A DNA stretch of 64,000 nt from Tahibacter aquaticus. Its GTDB lineage: Bacteria > Pseudomonadota > Gammaproteobacteria > Xanthomonadales > Rhodanobacteraceae. Below the pieces are notes generated by a model that worked only from the letters and a program-made list of their open reading frames with translations, had not been told where the DNA came from and made no database searches. Location: positions 86,001 through 150,000 of the forward strand of contig NZ_SNZH01000019.1 of assembly GCF_004363655.1 (NCBI RefSeq), in the 5' to 3' direction. The position numbers and the translations under genes are program-made. This document shows, one piece after another, positions 45,601 to 54,133 of this stretch. Positions within the stretch are counted from its first letter, which is position 1; each line of letters starts with the position of its first letter.

Positions 45601-48600
45601 CAGCCTGGTGCGCGAATTCAGCGTCGACAAACACCTGCCCACCGTCGAATGGCAGCAGCCAGCCGCCGCAGCCGTGCTGGCGCGTGCCGCCGCACCGCTC
45701 GCCCTGATCGGCACGGCCAGCGATGCCAACCTCGCCAGTTACGAGATCGCCATCGCCACGCGCGGCAGCGAGAACTGGTCGCCCCTCGCCAGCGGCAGCA
45801 GCAGCGTGGTGAACGGCGCGCTCGGCCACTGGACGGTGCAGCAAGCCGACGGCGACTACCGCCTGCGCCTGAGCGCCCAGGACAGCGCCGGCAATACGGC
45901 CAGCGCCCTGCGCGACATCAGCATCGACGGCACGCCGCCGCTGGCACAGCTGAGCGCACCGCTGGCCGGTTCGCTCGTCGGCGCCAGCCTGCGCGTCAGC
46001 GGCACCGCCAGCGATGCGCACCTGCGTGACTACCTCATCAGCGTCGCCACGCCGACCGCCGCACTGGCCGGACAATGGACTCCGCTGTACCGCGGCACCG
46101 CCGCCGTGGAAGCCGGCGTACTGGCCGAACTGGCGCCGCAGCTTGCCGATGGCGACTACCTGCTGCGCCTGCTGGTGACCGACCTTGCCGGACTGACCGC
46201 CACCGCCCAGGTCGATTTCCGCATCGACCAGGTAGCGCCCTCGGCACCGCTGCAATTGCGCGCGCGCCTGCAGGGCGGCGATGCCGTGCTGGACTGGAAT
46301 CCGCCGGCCGACGGCGACCTCGCCGGCTATGCCATCTACCGCGACGGCATTCGCCTTAACAGCCTGCCGCAGGCGGCGCCGCACTACCTCGACAGCGGCC
46401 TTGCCGACGGCACCTGGCGCTATCGCGTCACCGCCATCGACCGCGCCGGCAACGAAAGCGCGCCAAGCACGACGGTCGAGCTGCTGCTCGACCGCACGCC
46501 GCCGCGGGTCGCGATCGACGCACCGCTGGCGCTGGAGCGCATCGGCGGCCTGGTCAGCATCCGCGGCAGCGCCTATGCCGCCGACGACTTCGCCAGCTGG
46601 CAGCTCAGCGTGCGGCGCAGCGACGGCAGCGACACGGCCCAGACCATCGCCCAGGGCAGCCTGCCCCAGCCCGGCGGCGAACTGGCCAGCTGGCTCAGCC
46701 GCGTCTATGCCGACGAAACCGCCGTCACCCTGCGCCTGGAAGCGCAGGACCGCAGCGGCAACAGCGCCGCGGCCGAACGCGCCATCGTGATCGACAATGC
46801 CGCGCCGGCCGCACCGCAGGGCCTGACCGTCACGCTCGCCGGCGACGACGCGCAGCTGGCCTGGAACCCGAACAGCGAGACCGACCTGCGCGGCTATCTG
46901 CTGTACCGCAATGGCCGCCTGCTCAATGCTCCGGCCCAGACGCCGGCTGATCTGCGTCCGTATGCGCTCAGCGCCACGGCGTATACCGATGCACTGCTCG
47001 CCGACGGCAATCACCGCTACGTGCTGTTCGCCATCGACCAGGCCGGCAATATCAGCCCGCCGTCGGCGCAGGTGCCGCTGGATATCGACCGATACCCGCC
47101 GCAACTGCGTATCGACACGCCGGTCGACGGCGAGACTTTCGAGGCGGGCCTGAGCCTGGCCGCCTCCAGTCCACATCTGGATATTGCAACCGTGCGCTTC
47201 AGCTGGCGCGCCGTCGGCAGCAGCGCATGGAACGACACCGGTCCGCTGCTGAGCCGCCCGCCGTATCGTGTGGAATGGAATACCCAGGCGCTGCCGCTGG
47301 GCGAATACGAGATCCGCGCCGTCGCCTTCGACCAGGCCGGCCAGACCGACCTGCCGCCGCCGCAGGTGCGCGTGCGCCGCGCCGACCTGACCGCGCCCGC
47401 CGCCGTCAGCGGGTTCCAGGCCAGCGCCGACGGCGATACCGTCGAGCTGAGCTGGACCGCCAGCAGCAGTACCGATGTCACCGGCTACGCGATCGAGCGC
47501 GGCAACGGCTCCAGCTGGGAAGAACTGGCCGGCAATCTGGCCGCCACGCACTACAGCGACAACGGCCGCGCCGACGGCCAGTGGGTCTATCGTGTCAGCG
47601 CGGTCGATGCCGGTGGCAACCGTTCCGAGCCCGCCGACGACTACGCCCTGGTCTTCCGCATCCGGCTGGACCAGCCGCTGACGCCGACCGATGCCAGCCA
47701 GCTCGGCCTGAACGGCCGCAGCCCGCCGGGCAACGTGCAGCTGCGCCGCGTCGACAGCAGCGGCACCGTCGATCTGCCGGCCCAGCCGGTCGACGAATCG
47801 GGCCGCTTCGCCTTCGCCGGACTGCCCTTGGCCAGCGGCCAGACCGAATTCATCGCCCGCGTGCTCGACGCCGACGGCAACCGCAGCCATCCCGCCAGCG
47901 TGAAGGTATTGCGCGATGCCGCACCGGCCGTGCCGACGGGCCTGTCGGCCAGCGCCAGCGGCCACGCCGTCAGCCTGAGCTGGAACGCCAACAGCGAAAC
48001 CGATCTGCTGGGCTACCGCATCCAGCACAACGGCCACTACCTGCTGCCGGACGGGCCACTGGCCACGCCGCTGAGCCTGAGTTCGGCCACCTGCTGCACG
48101 CCGGAAGCCGCCGCCGACGGCAACAGCGCCAGCGCCTGGCAGCTGCAGACGTATTTCCAGCCCGTCGACGACGAATCGGCCGACGACCCGGCCCTGCTGA
48201 TCGAGCTGGGTTCCGCCCAGATCGTCACCGCACTGAGCCTGGACTGGACCACTCCGGCCCTGGCCAGCGGCAATGTGGACATTTACGCACGCAACGCCGA
48301 CGCGGCCTGGGTGCCGGTGGCGCGCAAGCGCGGCGCGGCGGCGGCACATGCCGAAATCGCCCTGCCGCAGCCCTACCGCAGCGATGCGCTGCGGCTGGTG
48401 CTGCGCTCGCCGGTTGCCCAGGGCAGCTGGACCGATCTGGCGCTGGCGGAAATCGGCGTCAGCGTGCGCAGCCTGGCCAGCACACCGGCCTTCGCCGAAA
48501 CCGTCATCGACGGCATGCACCGCTACCGCGTCAGCGCCGTCGACATTCACGCACTGGAAAGCGCACTGACACCGGCGGCAGAAATTGCCATCGGCGATGT

Positions 48601-51600
48601 CACGCCGCCGGAAGCGGTCACGCTGACAGCCAGCCTGGTCCAGCGCGACGTCAGCCTGGACTGGAGCGCGAGTGCATCCGCCGATGTGGTCCGCTACGAA
48701 CTGCTACGCGACGACCAGGTCATCGCCAACCGGCCTGCCGCGGCCGAGCGCCATCATCTCGACAGCCTGCGCCCGCCCGGCCGCTACGCCTATCACGTCA
48801 TCGCCTACGACGCGTTCGACAACGCCAGTGCGGCTTCCAACCGCGTCAGCATCGACGTGGCCAGCGGCCTGGCTGCGCCGACGCTGGTCGCGGTGGACGC
48901 TATCGCCGAAGGCGCCGCGCTCGATCTGCGCTGGCAGGCCGGCGACGCAACAGCGCTGAGCGGCTACCAGGTACAGCGCGCCAGCGGCGAACAAGGCAGC
49001 TATGCCGTCATTGCCACAACTACCGCGACGCAATGGCGCGACAGCGGGCTGGTCAACGGCACGCGCTACTGGTATCGCATCGTCGCCACCGACGCCAACG
49101 GCCTGGCCAGCGCGCCCAGCACGGCGCTCAGCGGCGTGCCGCGCGATCGCGTAGCGCCGCCCGCGCCGCTGCTCACCTATCCGACGACGGCGGCCTATCG
49201 CCTGCAGGCCGAAGACGACCGCAGCCAGGTCTGCGGCCGCGCCGAAACCGGCAGCATCACGCGCATCGAGCGCGACGGCGTCGAACTGAGTTTCGCCGCG
49301 ACCAGTCCGCCACAGGCCAATCCACTGCTGCCGCTGGCGGCCTGGCGCGGGCCGATGGAATTCGCCGCCGACGGCTATCACTTCGCCGCCCTGCGCGACG
49401 GCGTGTGGCAGTTGGTCGACCGGCGCGATTTCCGCGCCGAGCCGCTGGATGCCGGCGCAAGCCTGCCGCAGTGGTCGGCGCTGGGCCTGCGCCTGTATTA
49501 CGTCCAGGACGGCCGCCTGCAGGTGCGCTGGCCCGGCCGTGCCGCCCATCTGCTGCCGCCGGCCGCGGCAAGCCTGCGCGCCTTCGGCATTGCCCCGGAC
49601 GAATCACGCCTGTTGCTGCTGGGCCGGCGCGATGCCGGCGACGGCAGCGACACGCTGTGGCGCGTCGCCCGCGACGGCTCTGCCGTCCGTGCCATTGCCG
49701 GCATCGACGCCGCAAGCCTGCTCGACCGGCCGCTGCTGTTCTCCACCGATGGCCGCCGCGCCGCCGTGGCCAGTGCCGATGCCTGGCTCGTCATCGACCT
49801 CGACCAGGCCCAGCTGAGCCAGACCCTGCCGGCCGATACCAGCGCCGGCGCAACGTGGACAGCCCCGGGCGAACTCGCCTTCGTGCGCAGCGACGGCAAT
49901 AGTGGAATAACCGCCTTGTGGACCTATTCGCCCGACACCGGCGACACCGCCGCCCGCGCCACGCTGCCGTTCGCGCCCGCGGGCCTGGATGCAGCGCCGC
50001 AAGGCAGCGAAATCGCCCTGGCCTTCCTCAACGGCGTAAAGCTGTTCGAGCGCAGCAGCGGCGAACTGCGCGACCTCACCGCACCCGGCGAACTCTCCGC
50101 GGCCAGCATCCGCTGGACCGCCAGCGGACGCCTGCTCGGCACGCAGTCCGGCAGCGCCTTCCTGCTGCAGCCGCCGGGCTGGTTCTGCACCGCTGCGATC
50201 GACCTGCGGCCCGGCAGCAACCGCCTGGTCGGCAGCAGCACCGATGCGAGCGGCAACCGCAGCCTGCCCGCTGCCGCGATAACAGTCGAACTGGGCAATG
50301 TCGCCCTGCCCGATCTGGCCGTCTCGGCCAGCGACGTGTTCTTCGTGCCGTCCGTGCCGGCACCGGGCCAGCAGGCAACCGCCTTGTTCACCCTGCGCAA
50401 CCTCGGTTCGGTGGCAGTGGCCGCACCCGAGATCCAGGCCAGCCTGACCGCGCCCGACGGCAGCAGCCGGCCACTGCAGCTGGCCAGCCCCCTGACCGAG
50501 CTAGGCCCCGGTGCTGCCCGCTCGCTCAGCCTGGGCCTGGGCGTGCTGGTCCAGAGCGGCATCTATCGCCTGCGCCTCGAAGCCGACCCGCTGCAGCGGG
50601 TGAACGAATCCGACGAGAACAACAATCGCGCGGAAAGCCTGCTCAGCGTCACCGCGACCAGCGAGCCGCTGCTCGACCTCAGCACCGACGGCGCCGTGTT
50701 CGCGCCGGGCCAGGAGGTACGCGGCACAGTCCGCGTCACCAACCCGGGGCCGGCCTGGAGCGGCAGCGTCCGCCTCAGCATCGTCGACGCCGGCAGCACC
50801 AGCGTGGCGAACCTGGACAGTGCCGGCATCGCCAACCTGGGCTATGCCCAGCAGTGGAGCCAGGCCGTGCAATGGCGCCCGGCGGCAACGCTGGCCGGCG
50901 ACTACCGCCTGCACGCACGCCTGCTGCGCAGCGACGGATCGCTGCTGGCCGAACGCGACGCCGTGTTTGCCATCGCGCAGCTGCGCCAGGTGGAACTCAG
51001 CGTGGCGGCGCGGCCACTGCCGCAGACCGCAGGCCAGCCGGTCGAGATCGACAGCCTGCTGCACTTCGCCAGCGGCAACGGCGTACTGGCCCAGGCCAGC
51101 CTGAGCACGACCCTGTACAACCCCGCCGGCGTGGAGATCTGGAGCGCCAGCGAAAACCTCGGCACCCTGCAGCCCGGCTATCGCATGCAAAAAAGCTATA
51201 CCTGGAATTCTGCACAAAGCGCCGGCCAGTACCGCCTGCACCTGCGCCTGCAGGGCCAGGGCTATGCCTACGACGCGGAATCCAGCCTGGTGCTGCTCGA
51301 CGCGGCGGCGGCAGAACCGCTCAGCGGCGAGCTGGAACTGGCACCGACCGCCAGCGTCGTCGCCGGCACGCCGGCCGTGCTGCACTATCGCCTGCGCAAC
51401 GCCGGCAGCAGCAGCCTGGCGGGCGTGGAACTGCGCCTGCGCCTGCTGCAGTCGCCAGACCAGGCCATGGCGGTCGAGCGCTTCGAAACGCTGACCCTGC
51501 CCGCCGCCGGCCAGTACCAGGGCAGCCTGGCCCTGACCCTGCCGCCGCTGTCGCTGAGCGCCTACGCCGCCACGCTCGACGCGCGCCTGCCGGCCGATGC

Positions 51601-54133
51601 CGCCGGGCAATGGCGTCCCCTCGCCCACCGCGGCTTTGCCGTCGTCGACGGACTGCCGCCGCAGATCGACCTGCAGCAGCCTGCCGCCGACGCACTGGGC
51701 GCAGCCGTCGTCGGCGTGCATGCCGTCATCGGCGATGCGCATTCGCCCATCGTGCAGGCCCAGGTGCGCATCGACGACGGCATCTGGCAGCCGCTGAACC
51801 TCGACGGCAGCGGCCGCCATACGGGCTATGTCGCCGGCCTCGCCGACGGGGCACATCGCCTGAGCGTGCGTGCCCGCGACAGCTGGGGCAACGAAAGCAC
51901 GACCGCGGAACGCCATTTCCGCGTCGACGGCCAGGCGCCGTCGATCCTGATCGGCGGCGTGGCCGAGAACGAGCTCACCAACCGCGTCGTCCATGCCAGT
52001 GTCGAGATCACCGACAGCAATCCCGATCCGGCACAGACCAGCATCCTGCTCGATGGCGAAAGCTATATCCCCGGCAGCGCCATCAGCGCCGAAGGTGCCC
52101 ACACCCTCAGCGTGCGCGCCGTCGACCTGGCCGGCAACGAACGCCTGGCTGCGGTGCATTTCCGCATCGACACCACGCCGCCGCCGCTGGCCATCCTGGC
52201 GCCGGCCGACGGCAGCAGCGTGGCCCAGAGCGCGATCGAAGCCCGCGCGCAGACCGAAGCGCTGGCCCAGGTCACGCTGCAGGCCGGGGCGTTCTCCGCC
52301 CAGGCCAGTGCCGATGCCGACGGCCTCGCCGTGTTCGCCAACGTGCCGCTGGGCGAAGGCAGCAACACGCTGACGCTGCAGGCACACGACGCCGCCGGCA
52401 ATGCCGGCACGGCCCAAACCGTCGTGGTGCACTACGAAGCGCCGCAGACCCTGCCGCTGGTCGGAACCCTGCAGCCGGCCCTGGCCGACCTGCCCCACGG
52501 CCAGGCCCTGCAGGTACTCGTCCGCCTGCGCAACCCGGGCACCGTCGCCCTGCCGCTACAGAGCGCGCGCCTGAGCGTCTACGACGCGGCTGCAGGCCTG
52601 CTCGCGCGGCAGGACTATGCCCGCGCCTTCGCCGCCGGCGAGGCCTTCAGCGACACGCCGTCTTTCGCCAGCACGGCCTGGGCACTGGGCAGCCTTTCGC
52701 TACATCTGGAAATTCTGCGCAATGGCACTTGGGAAATGCTGGACAGCCAGACGGTGAACCTGGTCGACCGCACGGCGCCCAGCCTGGCGGCGCTGGCTCC
52801 CACGGCGTCCGGCATCGTCGCCGCCCCCCTGCGCCTGCGGGCGACGGCCAGCGATGCACTCAGCCCGCCGGTCACGGTCGAGGCCAGTGTCGATGCCGCC
52901 GCCTGGGCCACCCTGCCGGCCGAGGCGGGCCTGCCCGATACCTACCAGAGCGCCGAACTGGCGCTGGCCGACGGTGCGCACAGCTACCGGCTGCGAGCCC
53001 GCGACAGCGCCGGCAACCTGGCCGAGCTGGCAGCCGTCGCGTTCACGGTGGACAGCACGCCGCCGTCGATCAGCATCACCGGCGTGGCCGACGGCGACCT
53101 GCTCAACCACGCCGTCACGCCGGCCATCAGTGTTGCCGACGCCCATCCCGCCAGCAGCAGCATCACGCTGAACGGGCAGCCCTATGCCAGCGCCACGCCG
53201 ATCGCCGCCAGCGGCAGCTACCGGCTGCGCGTACAGGCGCTGGACCAGGCCGGCAACGAAGCCCTGCGCGAACGGGTATTCACCCTCGATCTCGAGGCGC
53301 CCGGCATCGTCGTGAGCGAACCGGTACCTGGATCGACGGTGACCACGCCGCTGCAGGAAATCGCCGGCACCACCGAAGCCCTGGCCCAGGTGCACGTCGT
53401 CGCACCGGGCCTGGACACGACCGTACAGGCCGCGGCCGACGGCCGCTTCCGCACCGCCGCGGCGACCTTGCTGGCCGGCAGCAACACGCTGCGCCTGCGC
53501 GCCACCGATACGGCCGGCAACCTGGGTGCCGAAGTGCAGGTGCAGGTCAGCTACCAGCCGCCGCCGGCCCAGCTGCTGGCGGCGCAGGACACGCTCGGTC
53601 CGCAGCATCGCCGCGCCGGCCGGCCGATACCGGCCAGCTGGCTGCTGCGCAACGACAGCAGCATCGCCCTGAGCAACGTTCCTGTGCGGCTGGAATTGCG
53701 CGCGCAGGACGACAGCAGCGTGCTGGCCTTCGACAGCCAGAGCCTGTCCCTGCCGCTGGCCGGACAGTCCACGCTGACCGCGCAGTTCGCCAGCACGGTC
53801 CTGGCCGCAGGCAGCTACCGCCTGGCGGTGTCCGCGCAGCTGCGCAATGCCCAGGGCGTGACCGGCTGGAGCAGCCTCGCCTCCACGCCGCTGACCCTGC
53901 TGCCGCCCTGCCACAGCAACGCCAACCGCGACCAGATCTTCCGCGAAGGCGGCCCGCCCGAGGACAGCGTGTTCTGCGGCGACTTCGAATCCGCCGCCGC
54001 GGCGCCCCTGCTGCAGCACGCGCTGTCGCTGCTGCCCGCGCCGCTGTCGCAACTGGCGGCGCGACTGCTGCCCGCATCCGCTTCCCCACTCAAGCCAGAC
54101 CCTGCTGCGCAAGCCGGCGGAGCCGCACCATGA
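36623..54133 (+). CDS. Giant modular secreted protein, metallopeptidase-like N-terminus, CARDB/FlgD-Ig/FN3 modules
   Basis: At 5,836 residues this is far beyond normal length. A signal peptide (to about residue 32) is followed by a domain with HELMH at 174-178 and Glu200 (GESDAHW), a zinc-peptidase-like pattern. Residues 379-626 repeat short helical units (INWIKQRQKPDGHW, SAAGGWGLADG, QRNADGSFGI) as in terpenoid-cyclase/prenyltransferase toroids. CARDB-type repeats follow (about 628-1210), ending in NNxA-like turns (ENNNEAS, EANNQAQ, EGNNSAS). FlgD-Ig-like modules open with SPNGDG near 1217, 1905 and SPNADG near 2815. Propeller-like segments lie near 1340-1790 and 4180-4556. Then come Ig-like and FN3 modules, a discoidin-like insert (about 3807-3950), and more CARDB and Ig modules. 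It ends with cysteine-containing IFREGGPPEDSVFCGDFES. It overlaps the RHS gene by four bases. Confidence 0.92.
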   Translation: MSIASMFPGARRQLHRLATLLLLLPAAIASPAAVAPADDCVILSGASAKAAAQPGSIQASSDIGNLTVMDFDGDYDRDFDAPRRLVSQRFFQDHPDKYDFLVVFTTFDFEWGNLLAFYRAVRNDVSGIGWPLLDDSASYGSTRLQGYIDMTRTSRYALGPQQPGFAITRNTLAHELMHRWAAKLTYRTPEGAVSRDLLGESDAHWSYFLDTDASLMYGADWQQRGDGQFESSAISYRYGPLDLYAAGFAAAGEVPPLHLIRNGDGDPAAVPRLGAVSGGSLETITIGQIVAAEGPRIPDSANAPKEFRAAMIVLKRPGDTLPAETLAGLEGLRVRVQQHFSQITDGRGTLRIFNQRRSADSAQLPAVLQGSGTAPVPPGVVEAVNWIKQRQKPDGHWEDRAATASRDTAAVLQLLRDAEPGFAGIAQAENWLAGRAPASSDEAAWKLVAGESAAAASLLQQSQSAAGGWGLADGFADSSLDTAGIAAALAQRDPSGAALQRALQGLAAQRNADGSFGIPEQGRGRLLPTLRAARAFSASSLPEHATIASHATQWLLGRQQPGGGFGDGAVSLADSIELVDANGLLSLPPAIGNGARNYVFAAQQRQGDWQGSIYLTALAARAQLRDTKPNLALSGTPVAQPAQPQDGDLVRVQATAVNNGVVAAAASSARWYDGNPQQGGTPIGSDIAVPALIPGRSANLATLWDSSGRAGARELWLQLDATAALDELDEDDNRGMVALSVATAPVQADIALEPTRLSLDPASVASLPATVTVSGSVANLGQTGATGVVIRLYRDGVPQQLLAETTLDIAGRSSAALSLSFEVSVAGTVPLRLRADPDNAIAEARENNNEASLLLPFGQSLDLEVRNADLGLLDGATPLQGRDTGIRVVVHNRGTIDSPPAQLLVQVQQGAVSQVLLDTPVQINGGASIERRLYWRPPSTGAASISVSVDGADVVAEANEANNQAQLSFEVQAAPDSVDLAIEADSLVFSPATALQGQPLQASLRLRNLGNLAAPPFAVMLYAADPRQGGAALARIDIADGLAAQSARDIVLPVAELGLSRNGDVFVTADALQQIAESDEGNNSASRPLSVLAYADAAVSAASIALTPMQPVPGEALRARVSVRNLGGQPASQLRVRLLEGNPGDGVAVGADQVIAELAAGATAELEWNWTFGLQPDARALSVLADPLQQQRENDRANNTALLPLQTQDSDFYTSERYLSPNGDGIRDSATLAFARLAPGPAQVEIRNGAGRVVRRFADALDAVAERGQVTWDGRDDAGRLELDGDYRASLIGGGRLLADLTLTLDLNRSSLFSAAGTPLLYDRRIAQWPQWLQPPPLPPAQGYVYALIERSQIPPQNPQSEYGIYRSSIYWPALEPIVSSAALAPGQSIEGLDAQSFSADARHLAFLRRSAGQQELVVARSDVPDQLQVLDTLPLGSQTVRPRFIGSGQLIAGSDAGVAIYTLADGSKRELALPATPVTRASAYVHGAYLWSADAASGQESPARYYPADPAASPLDLPPSGRLNGAGSHLAVVRTTADSESAALLDSRDGSERLLYQRPREDYFSVHANGHYRPQHLYTNWLGEAQDRLLLIDTAARLVQVFASNGALLVAAQLPPADTTLDSEPPQGRFIGNEFRRIGGLGSAEECRNPLWHCTVTHWQETDPRLQWYDPAQHRLTLVLASDLVGAYDTEGGPPYVIGRFNGAVEAFAIDLDDGSFERVASASGYSALQWDAPPLLRLRDGAALGLDGRLRNPAGVAAALPWNYASATAAAAFSSDDRGLWLGSGTASQRHLSSLGNLVAQLRTSSRNGAIDLDGIAADHNFDHYRLDWASQAQPEQWHALALPSADPLLGDSFGSWVAPAPGHYQIRLTVVDQAGNSTRAYASALALAGTAITDTSIQSRYFSPNGDGNKDTAVASFRLAAAQSIVVRVRNADQQIVLEQVQLREPGENSFAWDGRDQAGLAQPDGNYSIDVQGTVLPVVLDTTPPQLRGEFEQPGLSFVGIDGSSRSGSAMAVRAEASDANFQGLWLERSPVGSNSWRRVTEPAQSSPVAAEGAALLAGHELRALATDRAGNRTVLALGAAVDSLQLSRCTGRGGHCARQKFWWLDLTPAATPDGRPASPQVIVEDPSLPLMLSVQDGTPGLSAIEIEIGHADGAERWEVALSLPSTGELFPFDDPYQQRFDIEFPVVTLPRGADRLLRISGVTATGARIVGNVIRLVTQPFGEPIQICAGAPTEGLPPELRSLLRNVEPHESQVIVPAYNAQFAALAQLDLVVPFPFHHSRLAATAANADGALFIVPASQLAYARGTAPLASERWLKGPDKTLRCGGNGSGGGEPQDPDFDIDVNPVIATTCNAPASGRLAVRVSSAAPMNYLHVDTFVDDEAQTVFAEQPVANEGPFANASGRPTWARSFEWDVSTHPQGESYLRALSDLRTAVKRVLVDHEPPIAVLDFPAAGSRICANDAGALRLRFGGSISGGSDAFFKLELAPAERPQERYCVAEQLQPGSCTGWQPVHAEDGTLAQTGGELLARLNGLVDAKLVAHDGSGALACNDTRFFLDSRAELQETDSPGQLGFGLLASADALAPLRQRPLLGLAPQGLPRLRTVALTFAATESLSYRATLHATTPQGNAYVPAAELAVLGQADDIEGGIAIGWNGEIGGSAAADGVYLLRVAATDHCGNSQVYDYLVLRDASAPQLALTEPDAGSVLGAPVVEVRGSVSDANFSRFDAARAYWQLRVQLDNAPEQLLAEQDFAVSPAALLGRWNRGEYSGDGRFVLQASDDLGNSSEIALDFSAPSAARLIAAAGLSPGVFSPNADGRLDRIDISLNLLRAAVVDVNVRDSQGVTVAAVVGNAALAAGRSSFSWDGSSATPLPDGSYRLEISARDAADAAISESAVLSLGIDTTPPQLLDVSPAGSIATGQGVVGFRIDDAGLDRFDARLFRAGAATPLAQRSGAASGLQVLATLAELEEGAYRLEIAAQDRAGNQTSLVREFSVDKHLPTVEWQQPAAAAVLARAAAPLALIGTASDANLASYEIAIATRGSENWSPLASGSSSVVNGALGHWTVQQADGDYRLRLSAQDSAGNTASALRDISIDGTPPLAQLSAPLAGSLVGASLRVSGTASDAHLRDYLISVATPTAALAGQWTPLYRGTAAVEAGVLAELAPQLADGDYLLRLLVTDLAGLTATAQVDFRIDQVAPSAPLQLRARLQGGDAVLDWNPPADGDLAGYAIYRDGIRLNSLPQAAPHYLDSGLADGTWRYRVTAIDRAGNESAPSTTVELLLDRTPPRVAIDAPLALERIGGLVSIRGSAYAADDFASWQLSVRRSDGSDTAQTIAQGSLPQPGGELASWLSRVYADETAVTLRLEAQDRSGNSAAAERAIVIDNAAPAAPQGLTVTLAGDDAQLAWNPNSETDLRGYLLYRNGRLLNAPAQTPADLRPYALSATAYTDALLADGNHRYVLFAIDQAGNISPPSAQVPLDIDRYPPQLRIDTPVDGETFEAGLSLAASSPHLDIATVRFSWRAVGSSAWNDTGPLLSRPPYRVEWNTQALPLGEYEIRAVAFDQAGQTDLPPPQVRVRRADLTAPAAVSGFQASADGDTVELSWTASSSTDVTGYAIERGNGSSWEELAGNLAATHYSDNGRADGQWVYRVSAVDAGGNRSEPADDYALVFRIRLDQPLTPTDASQLGLNGRSPPGNVQLRRVDSSGTVDLPAQPVDESGRFAFAGLPLASGQTEFIARVLDADGNRSHPASVKVLRDAAPAVPTGLSASASGHAVSLSWNANSETDLLGYRIQHNGHYLLPDGPLATPLSLSSATCCTPEAAADGNSASAWQLQTYFQPVDDESADDPALLIELGSAQIVTALSLDWTTPALASGNVDIYARNADAAWVPVARKRGAAAAHAEIALPQPYRSDALRLVLRSPVAQGSWTDLALAEIGVSVRSLASTPAFAETVIDGMHRYRVSAVDIHALESALTPAAEIAIGDVTPPEAVTLTASLVQRDVSLDWSASASADVVRYELLRDDQVIANRPAAAERHHLDSLRPPGRYAYHVIAYDAFDNASAASNRVSIDVASGLAAPTLVAVDAIAEGAALDLRWQAGDATALSGYQVQRASGEQGSYAVIATTTATQWRDSGLVNGTRYWYRIVATDANGLASAPSTALSGVPRDRVAPPAPLLTYPTTAAYRLQAEDDRSQVCGRAETGSITRIERDGVELSFAATSPPQANPLLPLAAWRGPMEFAADGYHFAALRDGVWQLVDRRDFRAEPLDAGASLPQWSALGLRLYYVQDGRLQVRWPGRAAHLLPPAAASLRAFGIAPDESRLLLLGRRDAGDGSDTLWRVARDGSAVRAIAGIDAASLLDRPLLFSTDGRRAAVASADAWLVIDLDQAQLSQTLPADTSAGATWTAPGELAFVRSDGNSGITALWTYSPDTGDTAARATLPFAPAGLDAAPQGSEIALAFLNGVKLFERSSGELRDLTAPGELSAASIRWTASGRLLGTQSGSAFLLQPPGWFCTAAIDLRPGSNRLVGSSTDASGNRSLPAAAITVELGNVALPDLAVSASDVFFVPSVPAPGQQATALFTLRNLGSVAVAAPEIQASLTAPDGSSRPLQLASPLTELGPGAARSLSLGLGVLVQSGIYRLRLEADPLQRVNESDENNNRAESLLSVTATSEPLLDLSTDGAVFAPGQEVRGTVRVTNPGPAWSGSVRLSIVDAGSTSVANLDSAGIANLGYAQQWSQAVQWRPAATLAGDYRLHARLLRSDGSLLAERDAVFAIAQLRQVELSVAARPLPQTAGQPVEIDSLLHFASGNGVLAQASLSTTLYNPAGVEIWSASENLGTLQPGYRMQKSYTWNSAQSAGQYRLHLRLQGQGYAYDAESSLVLLDAAAAEPLSGELELAPTASVVAGTPAVLHYRLRNAGSSSLAGVELRLRLLQSPDQAMAVERFETLTLPAAGQYQGSLALTLPPLSLSAYAATLDARLPADAAGQWRPLAHRGFAVVDGLPPQIDLQQPAADALGAAVVGVHAVIGDAHSPIVQAQVRIDDGIWQPLNLDGSGRHTGYVAGLADGAHRLSVRARDSWGNESTTAERHFRVDGQAPSILIGGVAENELTNRVVHASVEITDSNPDPAQTSILLDGESYIPGSAISAEGAHTLSVRAVDLAGNERLAAVHFRIDTTPPPLAILAPADGSSVAQSAIEARAQTEALAQVTLQAGAFSAQASADADGLAVFANVPLGEGSNTLTLQAHDAAGNAGTAQTVVVHYEAPQTLPLVGTLQPALADLPHGQALQVLVRLRNPGTVALPLQSARLSVYDAAAGLLARQDYARAFAAGEAFSDTPSFASTAWALGSLSLHLEILRNGTWEMLDSQTVNLVDRTAPSLAALAPTASGIVAAPLRLRATASDALSPPVTVEASVDAAAWATLPAEAGLPDTYQSAELALADGAHSYRLRARDSAGNLAELAAVAFTVDSTPPSISITGVADGDLLNHAVTPAISVADAHPASSSITLNGQPYASATPIAASGSYRLRVQALDQAGNEALRERVFTLDLEAPGIVVSEPVPGSTVTTPLQEIAGTTEALAQVHVVAPGLDTTVQAAADGRFRTAAATLLAGSNTLRLRATDTAGNLGAEVQVQVSYQPPPAQLLAAQDTLGPQHRRAGRPIPASWLLRNDSSIALSNVPVRLELRAQDDSSVLAFDSQSLSLPLAGQSTLTAQFASTVLAAGSYRLAVSAQLRNAQGVTGWSSLASTPLTLLPPCHSNANRDQIFREGGPPEDSVFCGDFESAAAAPLLQHALSLLPAPLSQLAARLLPASASPLKPDPAAQAGGAAP

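Noticed and set aside
42149-48550. Minus-strand open frame of 2,133 codons inside the giant gene
   Set aside because: It lies wholly opposite a well-supported modular protein. Its composition (Gly, Ala, Val, Arg, Gln with no domains) is what G+C-rich codon bias produces on the opposite strand.
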